A stretch of 40,706 nucleotides of DNA from Candidatus Dormiibacterota bacterium (GCA_027306655.1 DAHUZL010000213.1:1-40706), one strand, 5' to 3'; shown: positions 22,716 to 30,809, counted from the stretch's first letter. Notes: a model not told the origin generated them from the letters alone. A program made the numbers and translations.

Positions 22716-24419
22716 CTACTTGTACATGGTCTGGTTCATCGTCCCCGGCGCGTAGGCGTCGCGGTCGAGCCAGACGTTGATCAAAGCCGGCTTGCCCGAG
22801 GCACGGGCCCGTTCCAGGGCGGGACGGATCTGGGCGGGGTCGCGCACCTCCTCGCCGTACCCGCCCAGGATCTCGGCGAAGCGGTCGTAGGCGACGTCGC
22901 CCAGGGTGTTGCCGACGTCGCCGCGCTCCGGACCGTACTTCTGGATCTGGCCGAACCGGATCTGGTTCATCGAGGAGTTGTTGCCGACGACCCCGATGAA
23001 CGGCAGCTGGAACCGGACCATGGTCTCGAAGTCCCACCCGGTCAGGCTGAAGGCGCCGTCACCGAACAGCACCAGCACCTCCCGGTCGGGACGGGCCGCC
23101 TTGGCCGCCATCGCGAAGGGGACGCCGACCCCCAGCGTCCCCAGCGGACCGGGGTCCATCCAGTGCCCAGGGGCGTGGGGCTGGACCACCCCACCGGCGA
23201 AGGTGACCACATCGCCGCCGTCCCCGATGAACACCGTGGAGGGCGTCAGGAACTGGTTCAGCTCGTGGGCCAGGCGGAGCGGGTGGATGGGCACGGCGTC
23301 GGAGAGCAGGGTCGGCTGCCGAGCCGCCAGCAGGCGCTCCTCCTCGGCCCGCAGCTCGGCGAGCCAGGGGTCCCGGGCGGCGCGGCCGGTGTCGCGCCGC
23401 GTCGACGCCGCCCGGCTGGCGGCCGCCAGGATCAGCCCCGCATCGCCCACCAGCCCCAGCGCGATGTCGCGGTTCTTGCCCACGGTGCGGTAGTCGAGGT
23501 CGATCTGGACCACGGTCGCCTCGGCCCGCAGCCGCCGTCCGTAGCCCATCCGAAAGTCGAACGGGGTGCCCACGATCACGATCACGTCGGCGTGGTCGAA
23601 GGCGTACCGGCGGGTCATCTGGAAATGGTGGGGGTCGCCGGGCGGCAAGGTCCCCCGCCCGGCCCCGTTCATGAAGGCGGGGATGTTGAGGCTGCGGCAG
23701 AACTCCACCGCCGCCTCGGTGGCCCGGCAGGTCCACACCTGGGTGCCCAGGAGCACGCAGGGCCGCTCGGCGTGGACCAGGATGTCGGCCAGGCGCTCGA
23801 CGTCATCGGGATCCCCGGCGCTGCGGGTGGAGGCTCGATAGTGGCCGGCGGCGGGCAGCACCGCCCGGCTCAGCGGGATCCGGCGATCGAGCACGTCGCG
23901 GGGAATCTCCAGGAAGGACGGGCCGGGGGCCCCCAGGTAGCACTCCCGGAAGGCCATCGCCACCATGTCGGCGACCCGCTCGGTGGCGGGCACGGTGGAG
24001 GCGAACTTGGTGATCGGCTGGAGCATGTCGACGTGGGGCAGGTCTTGGAGCGAGCCCATCCGGTGCTGGCTGAGCGCTCCCTGGCCGCCGATCAGTAGCA
24101 TCGGGCTCTCGGCCCGAAAGGCGTTGGCGACCCCGGTGATGGCATCGGTGGTGCCGGGGCCGGCGGTCACCACGGCGCAGCCCGGCCGTCCGGTGACCCG
24201 GGCGTAGCCGTCGGCGGCATGGGCGGCGACCTGCTCGTGGCGGACGTCGATCACCCGGATTCCGGCATCGACGCAGCCGTCGTAGATGTCGATGATGTGA
24301 CCGCCGCAGAGCGTGAAGATGGTGTCCACCCCCTCCGCCTGGAGCGCCCGGGCGACCAGGTGGCCGCCGCTGATGGTGGCCTCGTCGCCCGGGACCGGCT
24401 CGGTCGTCGGCTCGCTCAT
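22716..24419 (-). CDS. ThDP-dependent oxalyl-CoA decarboxylase / 2-hydroxyacyl-CoA lyase family
   Basis: A 567-aa thiamine-diphosphate enzyme. The catalytic Glu62 is in '[19 protein letters not shown]'; the ThDP/Mg motif is '[18 protein letters not shown]' to 'VVGNN' (453-481); the middle domain is Rossmann-like. By context it should turn oxalyl-CoA into formyl-CoA and CO2. It lacks canonical Oxc signatures I would expect (a YEEMDQ-like loop and NNGGIYRG after GDG); instead it has '[19 protein letters not shown]', '[17 protein letters not shown]' and the tail '[11 protein letters not shown]'. It looks nearer to actinobacterial 2-hydroxyacyl-CoA lyases, which cleave 2-hydroxyacyl-CoA to aldehyde/ketone plus formyl-CoA. 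Both reactions yield formyl-CoA. The start is ATG 24419 (GGGGAGGAG upstream); an in-frame ATG at 24458 has no ribosome site. First gene of the operon. Confidence 0.8.
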   Translation of the reverse strand: MSEPTTEPVPGDEATISGGHLVARALQAEGVDTIFTLCGGHIIDIYDGCVDAGIRVIDVRHEQVAAHAADGYARVTGRPGCAVVTAGPGTTDAITGVANAFRAESPMLLIGGQGALSQHRMGSLQDLPHVDMLQPITKFASTVPATERVADMVAMAFRECYLGAPGPSFLEIPRDVLDRRIPLSRAVLPAAGHYRASTRSAGDPDDVERLADILVHAERPCVLLGTQVWTCRATEAAVEFCRSLNIPAFMNGAGRGTLPPGDPHHFQMTRRYAFDHADVIVIVGTPFDFRMGYGRRLRAEATVVQIDLDYRTVGKNRDIALGLVGDAGLILAAASRAASTRRDTGRAARDPWLAELRAEEERLLAARQPTLLSDAVPIHPLRLAHELNQFLTPSTVFIGDGGDVVTFAGGVVQPHAPGHWMDPGPLGTLGVGVPFAMAAKAARPDREVLVLFGDGAFSLTGWDFETMVRFQLPFIGVVGNNSSMNQIRFGQIQKYGPERGDVGNTLGDVAYDRFAEILGGYGEEVRDPAQIRPALERARASGKPALINVWLDRDAYAPGTMNQTMYK

Positions 24420-24717
24420 CGCTCCTCCCCTCTGGGTCACCTGGGCGCCCCGAGCCATGACGACGCGGCCGGCCGGGGGCGAAGCCGGCAGTCGGCGGTC
24501 GCGGGTGGACGCCGCCGTCGCGCGAGCACCGGCGCCGCGACGGTCCGGCTCCGATCGTCGGGGCCGCCGAGAGGATACGAGACAGGAGGTTGACCGGTCA
24601 AGACTTGGTTCGCACCGGGCGGACACCCATCCCGCGGAGTTCGGGGCGACGGGGGCCGGACGGTCAGGGCGACAGCCCGGAGGTTGGGCCGGAGGTTGGA
24701 CCGGTCGGTCATTTGGT
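24420..24717. other. Intergenic region glcF - oxalate operon
   Basis: No gene. Contents are the repeats and promoter listed separately, and a GC-rich leader of about 150 nt with an in-frame upstream ATG (24458) that could extend the ThDP enzyme by 13 residues. The track ORF 24437-25747 that crosses it is a shadow of glcF. Confidence 0.6.
24572..24601 (-). promoter_or_regulatory. Sigma-70-like promoter of the oxalate operon, -35 inside a palindrome
   Basis: On the minus strand: TTGACC (24601-24596), an 18-nt spacer, TATCCT (24577-24572). The -35 is the left half of a perfect 12-bp palindrome TTGACCGGTCAA (24601-24590), as expected for an operator that blocks polymerase. It predicts a leader of about 145 nt before the ATG at 24419. 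Neighbouring regulator gene not found in the window. Confidence 0.6.
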
Positions 24718-24721
24718 TCAC
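24585..24721. repeat. Two imperfect ~30-bp direct repeats upstream of the oxalate operon
   Basis: Copy 1 is 24585-24613 (GGAGGTTGACCGGTCAAG, then ACTTGGTTCGC); copy 2 is 24691-24721 (GGAGGTTGGACCGGTCGGTC, then ATTTGGTTCAC), overlapping the glcF stop codon. A third partial unit GGAGGTTGGGCCGG starts at 24679. Copy 1 contains the promoter palindrome. The arrangement suggests cooperative sites for one regulator or a small tandem duplication. Confidence 0.55.
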
Positions 24722-26112
24722 CGCCGTCCACCCCCGGAGCGCAGGGCGGCCGCCACCAGGTCGACGGGCTGGAGCACCGGGAGCGGCGTTCCCCCCGCCC
24801 GGAGGGCGGAGGCGATCTGGACCTGGCAGCCCGGGTTCGCCGCCACCACCAGGTCGGGGGCCACGGCCGCGATCGTGGCCGCCTTGCGCGCCCCGAGCCG
24901 GCGCGCGGCCTCGGGGTCGGTCAGGTTGTAGACACCGGCGCTGCCACAGCAGAGGTCGGGCTCGCTGAGCTCCAGGAGCTCCAGGCCCGGGATCGCCCGG
25001 AGCACGGCGCGCGGCTCGGCCCGTACCCCCTGCGCCTGGGCGAGATGGCAGGCATCGTGGTAGGCGACCCGGCAGCGGAGCTCGCCCAGCCCCTCCGCCG
25101 GCGGCCCGAGCTCCGCCAGCACCTCGGTCACGTCGCGGACCCGCGCGGCCAGCGCCGCGGCCCGCTCCGCCCAGGCGGGGTCGTCCGCGAACGGCTCGGC
25201 TCCGCGGCGGAGCGCCGAGCCGCAGCCGGCGGCCGTCACCACCACCCGGTCCACGCCGGGGATGTCGAGAACCGCGATCAGCCGGCGCATCCGCGCCCGC
25301 GCCGCCGCGGTGCGGCCACCGTGCAGCTCCAGAGCGCCGCAGCACCCCTGCCCCGGGGGAACCCACACCTCGGCACCGTAGGCGGCCAGCACCCGGCTGG
25401 CGCGAGCATTGCTGGCCCCGTACAGGACCCGCTGGACGCAGCCGGTGAGCAGGGCGACCCGCAGCCGGGGCGCGCCTCCGGCGGGGCGGCGGGGCCGCGC
25501 CGCGGCTGCCCGGCGCCGGCGGCGCTCGCGGCTGGGGCCGATCCCTTGGGCCGGGTCCCGTGACGCCGCCAGGAGCTCCAGCGGGGCGCGGAGGCGCACC
25601 GCGATCGGCCCCCGGGCCGGGGACCGCCGGACCAGCCCCATCAGGCCGAGCCGCTCCGCCATGCCGACCACCGACACCGCCGCCCGCAGCCGGGCCGGGT
25701 GGGGCAGGATCGCGAACAGCCCGCGGCGGAGCCACCGCTCGTCCCACGGCCGCCGGAAGCGCCGCTCGACCTGGTCACGCGCCGCGGCGAGGAGGAGGTC
25801 GTAGCGCACGCCGGAGGGGCAGGCGGGCACGCAGGCGAGGCACCCGAGACAGGAGTCCCAGTGCCGGACCACCTCCTTGGTGAGGCCGACCTCACCCGCG
25901 CGCGCCCACTCCATCAGGGTGATGCGGCCCCGGGGCGAGTCCATCTCCTCGCCCCAGAGCGCATAGGTCGGGCAGGCGGGAAGGCAGAAGCCGCAATGGA
26001 CGCAGTCGGCCAGAAGGGCGGGGTCGGGACCCCCGTCGCCGTCGAACGCCGCCAGCCGCGCGGTCCGCCGCGGCCGGCCGCGGGCCGGGGGCGGTCGGTC
26101 CGACGCGCTCAC
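24718..26112 (-). CDS. glcF: Glycolate oxidase iron-sulfur subunit
   Basis: A 464-aa Fe-S subunit that carries electrons from the GlcD/GlcE flavoproteins to the membrane quinone pool. Two ferredoxin-type [4Fe-4S] motifs are near the N-terminus ('CVHCGFCLPACPTYALWGEE', 'CLGCLACVPACPSGVRY'), followed by two CCG domains ('GCCGALELHGGRTAAA', 'DLCCGSAGVYNLTDPE', 'YHDACHLAQAQGVRAEPR') that bind further cofactor. The family also includes LutA and HdrB-like proteins, but the operon partners fix it as GlcF. The GTG start overlaps the glcE stop (GTGA at 26112-26109). Last gene of glcDEF; the ThDP enzyme gene begins 298 nt further along the same strand. Confidence 0.9.
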   Translation of the reverse strand: MSASDRPPPARGRPRRTARLAAFDGDGGPDPALLADCVHCGFCLPACPTYALWGEEMDSPRGRITLMEWARAGEVGLTKEVVRHWDSCLGCLACVPACPSGVRYDLLLAAARDQVERRFRRPWDERWLRRGLFAILPHPARLRAAVSVVGMAERLGLMGLVRRSPARGPIAVRLRAPLELLAASRDPAQGIGPSRERRRRRAAAARPRRPAGGAPRLRVALLTGCVQRVLYGASNARASRVLAAYGAEVWVPPGQGCCGALELHGGRTAAARARMRRLIAVLDIPGVDRVVVTAAGCGSALRRGAEPFADDPAWAERAAALAARVRDVTEVLAELGPPAEGLGELRCRVAYHDACHLAQAQGVRAEPRAVLRAIPGLELLELSEPDLCCGSAGVYNLTDPEAARRLGARKAATIAAVAPDLVVAANPGCQVQIASALRAGGTPLPVLQPVDLVAAALRSGGGRR

Positions 26113-27347
26113 GGCCCGCCCCAGGCGAGCCGCCCCGGCGCCAGGGTGCCGTGCGGGTCGAACCGGCGCCGGACCTCCGCCATCAGCCGGAGCGCGCCCG
26201 CGGGGGGCCGGCTCGCGACCCGCTCCGCCCCGATGGGGCTCACCCGCTGGGGATCACAGCAGCCCCCCATCGCCTCCACCGCGTCGCGGAGTCGATCCAG
26301 CGCTGTCGGATCGTCCGCCGTGCGCACCAGCCCGACCCCGAGCCCGATCCGGAGGGCGGCGGGGCATGCGAGCGCCTCGGCGCACGCCGCCAGCTCGCCG
26401 ACCCGGCCCGGCGCCACCGCGACCGCCACCACCGCCCCACGCCCCGCCCAGGGTCGCCGCAGGCACCGGGACCAGCCCCGCTCGCCGGCCTCGGGCGCGA
26501 GCACCCGTCCGCCCACGGCCCGGGCCAGCAGGGCGGCCTCGCCGGCGGCCACCCGGGGCGGACCCTCCACCCTCAGCAGCACCGAGCGCTCCGGCCAGAG
26601 GGCCTCCGCCGCCGTCACCACCGCGGGGCTGCGGCGGACCAGCGCCACCAGCGGGACGAGGTCGGGCGCGGCCACGCGCTCCACCGTCACCATCGCCGCC
26701 GCGGCGGGGGCCGGATGGAGCTTCAGGGTCAGCTCGACCACCACCGCCAGGGTCCCCCGCGACCCGACCAGGAGCTTGCAGAGATCGTAGCCGGCGACAT
26801 TCTTGACCACCCGCCCGCCGGTCCGGGCGACGGTGCCGTCGGCGAGGACGAACCGGGCGCCGAGGAGGAGGTCGCGCGGGGTTCCGTACCGGTGGCGGCG
26901 GGGACCGGCCGCGGCGGCGGCCACCAGGCCGCCCAGGGTCGGGGCCGGGCCCCGGGGCGGGGGAGGAGCGTCGAGCATCAGCCGCTGGCGGCCGGCCGGG
27001 CCCAGACGGTCCTGCAGGGCGGCCAGGGTTACCCCCGCCTCCACCGCGACGACGAGGTCGCCCGGCACGTGCTCGATCACCCGGTCGAGCCCGGTCAGGT
27101 CGAGGACGAGATCGCAACGGGAGGGCGCCGCGCCCCCGGCCATCCCGCCGCCGCCCCCGCGCGGCACCACGGACCAGCCCCGGGCGTCCGCGGCCTGGAC
27201 CACCGCCGCCACCTGCTCCACCGCCTGCGGCCGCACGACCCACGACGGCTGCACCCCGGCCACCCGGTCGCGGGCGGTCGCGGGGCGCACTGCCCCATCC
27301 CCCGCGGCCCGGCGGAGGACCGCCCCCACGCCGGCGGCGGGGGTCAC
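26109..27347 (-). CDS. glcE: Glycolate oxidase FAD-binding subunit
   Basis: FAD-binding PCMH-domain protein of about 412 aa, paired with GlcD in the glycolate to glyoxylate oxidase. Motifs are 'VPRGGGGGMAGGAAPSRCDL' (FAD pyrophosphate loop), 'LDLTGLDRVIEHVPGDLVV', 'AGVTLAALQDRLGPAGRQ', 'PTLGGLVAAAAAGPRRHRYG' and 'GGRVVKNVAGYDLCKLLVGS'. The end 'DPHGTLAPGRLAWGGP' is a typical FAD-oxidase tail. The start is GTG 27347, overlapping the glcD TGA (GTGA); a GTG one codon earlier (27350) is equally possible. The ORF-track N-terminus up to 27449 is out-of-frame glcD sequence. The C-terminal half is degenerate compared with GlcD, as usual for GlcE. Confidence 0.88.
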   Translation of the reverse strand: MTPAAGVGAVLRRAAGDGAVRPATARDRVAGVQPSWVVRPQAVEQVAAVVQAADARGWSVVPRGGGGGMAGGAAPSRCDLVLDLTGLDRVIEHVPGDLVVAVEAGVTLAALQDRLGPAGRQRLMLDAPPPPRGPAPTLGGLVAAAAAGPRRHRYGTPRDLLLGARFVLADGTVARTGGRVVKNVAGYDLCKLLVGSRGTLAVVVELTLKLHPAPAAAAMVTVERVAAPDLVPLVALVRRSPAVVTAAEALWPERSVLLRVEGPPRVAAGEAALLARAVGGRVLAPEAGERGWSRCLRRPWAGRGAVVAVAVAPGRVGELAACAEALACPAALRIGLGVGLVRTADDPTALDRLRDAVEAMGGCCDPQRVSPIGAERVASRPPAGALRLMAEVRRRFDPHGTLAPGRLAWGGP

Positions 27348-28831
27348 CACCGGTCCGCCACCCCGCGGAGCTCGGTGGGATGCGGCCGGTAGATTCCCGG
27401 GGCCTCGCCGCAGAGCCGGGGCGTGGGCAGCAGCTTGCCCGGGTTGCACAGCCCGGCGGGGTCGAACGCCGTCCGCAGCCGATGCATGGCCATCTGATCG
27501 GCGACCGTGAACTGCTTCGGCACCTGGCAGACCTTGTCGCGCCCGATCCCGTGCTCGCCGGTGAGCGAGCCGCCCACGGCCAGGCAGGCGTCGAGGATGC
27601 GGGTCGCGACCTCCTCGGCGCGCTCGGCCTCGCCCGGCCGGGTCCCGTCGAAGCAGACCAGCGGATGCAGGTTGCCGTCGCCGGCGTGGAAGACGTTGGC
27701 CACCCGGAGCCCGTGCTCCTCCTCCAGCCGGCGGATCGCCTGGAGCACCTCGGCCAGGCGGGTGCGCGGGATGACCCCGTCCTGGACGTAGTAGTGGGGG
27801 CTGATCCGGCCCATCGCCGCGAAGGCGGCGCGGCGTCCGCGCCAGTAGCGGGCGGCCTCGCCCTCACCGGCGGCAATCCGGCACGCGGTCGCGCCGGCGG
27901 CACGGCAGCAGGCGATCACCTGCTCCGCCTCCTCGGCGCAGCGCCTGTCGGGGCCCTCGACCTCGACCAGCAGCACCGCGGCGCCGGAGGGGTATCCAGG
28001 GTGGACAGCGGCCTCCACCGCGCTGAGGGCGGTGCGGTCCATCAGCTCCATCGCCGCCGGGGTCACCCCCTCGGCGATGATGGCCGACACTGCCTCGCCC
28101 GCTGCGTCGATCGCCTCGAACGCCGCCACCAGGGTGCGCACGGCGGGCGGGAGGGGGATCACGCGCAGGACCACCTCGGTGACGATGCCGAGTGTCCCCT
28201 CACTGCCGACGACCGCGCCCAGGAGGTCGTACCCGGCGGGGTCGAGCGCCGTCCCCCCCAGCTCCACGACCTGGCCGTCGGCGAGCACCAGGGTGGCGCC
28301 CACGACGTGGTGGGTGGTGAAGCCAAGCTTGAGGCAGTGGGCCCCCCCCGAGTTCTCGGCGACATTGCCGCCAATGGTGCAGACCTGCCGGCTCGAGGGG
28401 TCGGGAGCGTAGCGGTACCCGAGGGCGGCGACCGCCTCGGAGACCGCCAGGTTGGTGACGCCGGGCTGCGCCGTCACCCGCTCGTCGTCGAGGTCGACGC
28501 GGAGGATGGCGCGCATCCGGGCGAGGCCGATCACCACCCCCTCGGCCACCGGCAGGGCCCCGCCGGAGAGCCCGGTGCCGGCGCCCCGGGCCACGAACGG
28601 GATGCCGTGGGCGGCGAGGATCGTGACCACCGCCGCGGTCTCGTCCGTCGAGGCGGGCAGCACCACCGCCCGCGGCAGCGCCCGCCACCCGGTCAGCCCG
28701 TCGCAGGCGTAGGCGTGCAGCGCGGTCGGGTCAGTGAGGAGCCAGGCGCTCCCCACCGCCGCGGCCAGCGCCGCGGCCACGTCCCGGGGCAAGGCCACCG
28801 CCGGCGCGACCGCTCCGCCGCGGGACCCCAT
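27344..28831 (-). CDS. glcD: Glycolate oxidase FAD-linked catalytic subunit
   Basis: A 495-aa FAD-linked 2-hydroxyacid dehydrogenase (GlcD/LDH2 family) oxidising glycolate, and often D-lactate, to the 2-oxoacid. The FAD domain is shown by 'VARGAGTGLSGGALPVAEGV', 'QPGVTNLAVSEAVAALGY', 'YAPDPSSRQVCTIGGNVAEN' and 'VVGSEGTLGIVTEVVLRV'. The C-terminal cap carries 'FHAGDGNLHPLVCFD' (metal/substrate His) and 'GSLTGEHGIGRDK'. Full length. ATG 28831 is preceded by TACGAT (28844-28839) ending 7 nt upstream, a leaderless promoter layout. First gene of glcDEF; the three genes overlap by GTGA junctions, so they make a fixed complex. D-lactate or 2-hydroxyglutarate substrates cannot be excluded. Confidence 0.9.
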   Translation of the reverse strand: MGSRGGAVAPAVALPRDVAAALAAAVGSAWLLTDPTALHAYACDGLTGWRALPRAVVLPASTDETAAVVTILAAHGIPFVARGAGTGLSGGALPVAEGVVIGLARMRAILRVDLDDERVTAQPGVTNLAVSEAVAALGYRYAPDPSSRQVCTIGGNVAENSGGAHCLKLGFTTHHVVGATLVLADGQVVELGGTALDPAGYDLLGAVVGSEGTLGIVTEVVLRVIPLPPAVRTLVAAFEAIDAAGEAVSAIIAEGVTPAAMELMDRTALSAVEAAVHPGYPSGAAVLLVEVEGPDRRCAEEAEQVIACCRAAGATACRIAAGEGEAARYWRGRRAAFAAMGRISPHYYVQDGVIPRTRLAEVLQAIRRLEEEHGLRVANVFHAGDGNLHPLVCFDGTRPGEAERAEEVATRILDACLAVGGSLTGEHGIGRDKVCQVPKQFTVADQMAMHRLRTAFDPAGLCNPGKLLPTPRLCGEAPGIYRPHPTELRGVADRW

Positions 28832-28838
28832 GGGCGCG

Positions 28839-28844
28839 ATCGTA
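28839..28844 (-). promoter_or_regulatory. -10 hexamer TACGAT of glcD
   Basis: TACGAT ends 7 nt upstream of the glcD ATG and no Shine-Dalgarno intervenes. The opposite strand of the same 68-nt divergent gap has TACCGT (28885-28890) 9 nt before the GTG of the ATL gene. Confidence 0.5.
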
Positions 28845-28899
28845 TGCGACGGCGGCGTCCCGGCACCGAGCCCTCCCCGGGCGGTACCGTTCGGGAGCC

Positions 28900-29199
28900 G
28901 TGCCGACGCTCCCGGGCTTCCGCTCCGCCGTCCTCCGGGCCGTGGCTGCGATCCCGCCGGGCGATGTGGTCAGCTACGGCCAGGTCGCCCGGCTCGCCGG
29001 CCGACCCGGCGCGGCCCGGGCGGTGGGGTCGGTGCTGCGGGAGGCGGAGGGCCTGCCGTGGTGGCGCGTGGTCCACGCCGACGGCGGCTTGGCGGACGGC
29101 CTCGGGCAGCGCCAGGCGGCACGATTGCGGGCCGAGGGGGTGCGCTGCCGGGCGGGCCGTGTGGTCGGGGTCGGTCCGCGACCGGACCACCATGCTTGA
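28900..29199 (+). CDS. Alkyltransferase-like (ATL) DNA repair protein
   Basis: A 99-aa MGMT-fold DNA-binding protein. 'IPPGDVVSYGQVARLAGRPG' and 'ARAVGSVLREAEGLPWWRVV' are the helix-turn-helix, arginine-finger and active-site regions. The reactive cysteine of O6-alkylguanine transferases (PCHR) is Trp here ('PWWRVV'), the hallmark of ATL proteins. ATLs flip and bind O6-alkylguanine and hand the lesion to nucleotide excision repair without transferring the alkyl group. The start is GTG 28900 with GGAG 5 nt upstream. The stop at 29199 overlaps the next gene's start by 8 nt, suggesting co-transcription with the HAD gene. Confidence 0.85.
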   Translation: MPTLPGFRSAVLRAVAAIPPGDVVSYGQVARLAGRPGAARAVGSVLREAEGLPWWRVVHADGGLADGLGQRQAARLRAEGVRCRAGRVVGVGPRPDHHA

Positions 29200-29665
29200 C
29201 CTGGCCGTCCCGCACGGGCCCCGGCTCCGGCTCGCCCATCTGGTCCTCGACCTCAACGGAACCCTCGCCGTCGACGGACGTCTGGAGCCGGGGGTGGCGG
29301 ACGCACTGGGCGCCCTGACGGGCGTCCTCGCCGCCCACATCGTCACCGCCGACACTCACGGCACCGCGCGCGGACTGGCGGCGCAGGTCTCGGCGGAGGT
29401 GGTGGTGCTGGGCGGTGACGACGCCACCGGTCCGGGCAAGGTCCGGATCCTGGAGTCCCTCGGTCCCAGCGCCTGCGTCATGATCGGCAACGGGCGCAAC
29501 GACGTCGCCGCGATGGCGATCGCCGGACTCCCGATCGCGGTGCTCGGGGGCGAGGGCGCCGCCGCCGTCTGCGTGGCCGCCGCCCAGGTGGTGTGCCGGA
29601 GCGGGCTGGAAGCCCTCCAGCTGCTCCTGCGGCCGGAGCGCCTGACCGCCACCCTGCGCGGCTGA
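29192..29665 (+). CDS. Small HAD protein (soluble P-type ATPase-like, COG4087 type)
   Basis: A 157-aa HAD-fold protein. Motif I is 'VLDLNGTLAVDG': the nucleophile Asp is present but the second Asp of DxD is Asn (D-L-N-G-T). Motif II Thr lies in 'AHIVTADTHGTA', the motif III Lys in 'GPGKVRILESLG', and motif IV is 'MIGNGRNDVAAM'. This minimal, cap-less form with the second motif-I Asp changed resembles archaeal/bacterial 'soluble P-type ATPase' proteins related to the ATPase P-domain, so phosphoryl chemistry may be altered. ATG 29192 lies inside the ATL gene's 3' end (8-nt overlap). The ORF-track start at 27380 is a shadow of glcD. Substrate unknown; an amidase gene follows after 8 nt. Confidence 0.75.
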   Translation: MLDLAVPHGPRLRLAHLVLDLNGTLAVDGRLEPGVADALGALTGVLAAHIVTADTHGTARGLAAQVSAEVVVLGGDDATGPGKVRILESLGPSACVMIGNGRNDVAAMAIAGLPIAVLGGEGAAAVCVAAAQVVCRSGLEALQLLLRPERLTATLRG

Positions 29666-29673
29666 CCGGCTTC

Positions 29674-30777
29674 GTGTCCACGTTCATCTGCCGGCTGCCG
29701 CACCCGTCGGGGGCGCCCCGCCTGGCGGTCAAGGACCTGATCGACGTCGCCGGAGTCCCCACCACCTGCGGCAGCCGCGTCGTCGCCGAGGGCGCGACCG
29801 CGGCGGCGGCGGACGCCGCCTGCCTCGCCGGCGCGCGCGCCGCGGGGGCCGCCCTCGTCGGCAAGGCCAACTGCAGCGAGCTCGCCTTCAGCCCGATCGG
29901 GACCAACCCCTGGTTCGGGGACCCGGTCAATCCCCGGGACCCGGAGCGGATCCCGGGCGGATCGTCGAGCGGGTCGGCGGTGGCGGTGGCCGACGGCGAG
30001 GCGGACGTCGCCCTCGGCACCGACACCGGCGGGTCGATCCGGATCCCCGCCGCCTGCTGCGGCGTGGTCGGGCTGAAGACCACCGTCGGGCGCGTCTCTG
30101 TCGCCGGCGTCTGGCCGCTCGCCCCCAGCTTCGACTCGGTCGGTCCGCTGGCGACCACGGTGGCGGGGGTGGTCCTCGGGATGCGCTGGCTGGAGCCCGG
30201 ATTCGCCCCCGCCACCGGGCTCCGCGGTCGGGTGGGGCGGCTCCGGCTCCCCGCCGACAGGGCCGTCGACGGCGCCGTCGACGATGCGCTGCGGGCGAGT
30301 GGGCTGGAGGTGGTGGCGGTGACCCTGCCCGGATGGGACGACGCCGCGGCGGCCGGGGCCACCATCCTGCTGGCCGAGGCAGCCGCGGCCGACGCCGCGC
30401 TCCTGCCCCGCCTCGATGAGCTCGACCCGCTGGTCGCGGCGCGGCTGGCGGCCGGTCGCGACCTCGACCCCGCGAGCCTGGCGGCGGCGCGCTCGATCGG
30501 GTCGGCGTGGCGACGCGCCTGCGCCCGGGCACTCCACGACCTTGATGCGCTCGCCCTGCCGACGCTGCGGCAGCCCCCGCCCCGGCTCGGCGCCGCGACC
30601 GTCGCCGGACTCACGGCCAACACCCGGCCCGTGAACGTCGCCGGACTGCCCGCGCTGGCGCTGCCGGTCCCCGGACCCGCTCCCATCCCGGTCAGCCTGC
30701 AGCTGGTCGGGGCGATGGGAGCGGAGGCCACCCTGGTGGCGCTGGGTCACATCATCGAGGCGGCCCCGGCGGCCTGA
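29674..30777 (+). CDS. Amidase-signature hydrolase (short form)
   Basis: A 367-aa amidase of the Ser-cisSer-Lys family. The Lys is in 'LAVKDLIDVAGVPTTCGS', the signature is 'ERIPGGSSSGSAVAVADG' with the cis-Ser, and the nucleophile Ser is in 'LGTDTGGSIRIPAACCGVVG'. It is shorter than the 450-500 aa of typical GatA-like amidases, lacking part of the C-terminal region. It resembles AtzF/allophanate-like or peptide amidase branches, but the substrate cannot be named. The start is taken as GTG 29674 ('MSTFICRLPHPSG'), 8 nt after the HAD stop; the ORF-track start at 29593 overlaps the HAD gene. Likely part of the ATL-HAD-amidase operon. Confidence 0.82.
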   Translation: MSTFICRLPHPSGAPRLAVKDLIDVAGVPTTCGSRVVAEGATAAAADAACLAGARAAGAALVGKANCSELAFSPIGTNPWFGDPVNPRDPERIPGGSSSGSAVAVADGEADVALGTDTGGSIRIPAACCGVVGLKTTVGRVSVAGVWPLAPSFDSVGPLATTVAGVVLGMRWLEPGFAPATGLRGRVGRLRLPADRAVDGAVDDALRASGLEVVAVTLPGWDDAAAAGATILLAEAAAADAALLPRLDELDPLVAARLAAGRDLDPASLAAARSIGSAWRRACARALHDLDALALPTLRQPPPRLGAATVAGLTANTRPVNVAGLPALALPVPGPAPIPVSLQLVGAMGAEATLVALGHIIEAAPAA

Positions 30778-30797
30778 GGCCGCCGGGCGGGGCGCGG

Positions 30798-30803
30798 TAG
30801 GCT
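30798..30803 (+). promoter_or_regulatory. -10 hexamer TAGGCT of the VOC gene
   Basis: TAGGCT ends 6 nt before GTG 30810, with no Shine-Dalgarno. Supports a separate leaderless transcript for the VOC gene and fixes its start. Confidence 0.45.
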
Positions 30804-30809
30804 TCCATT

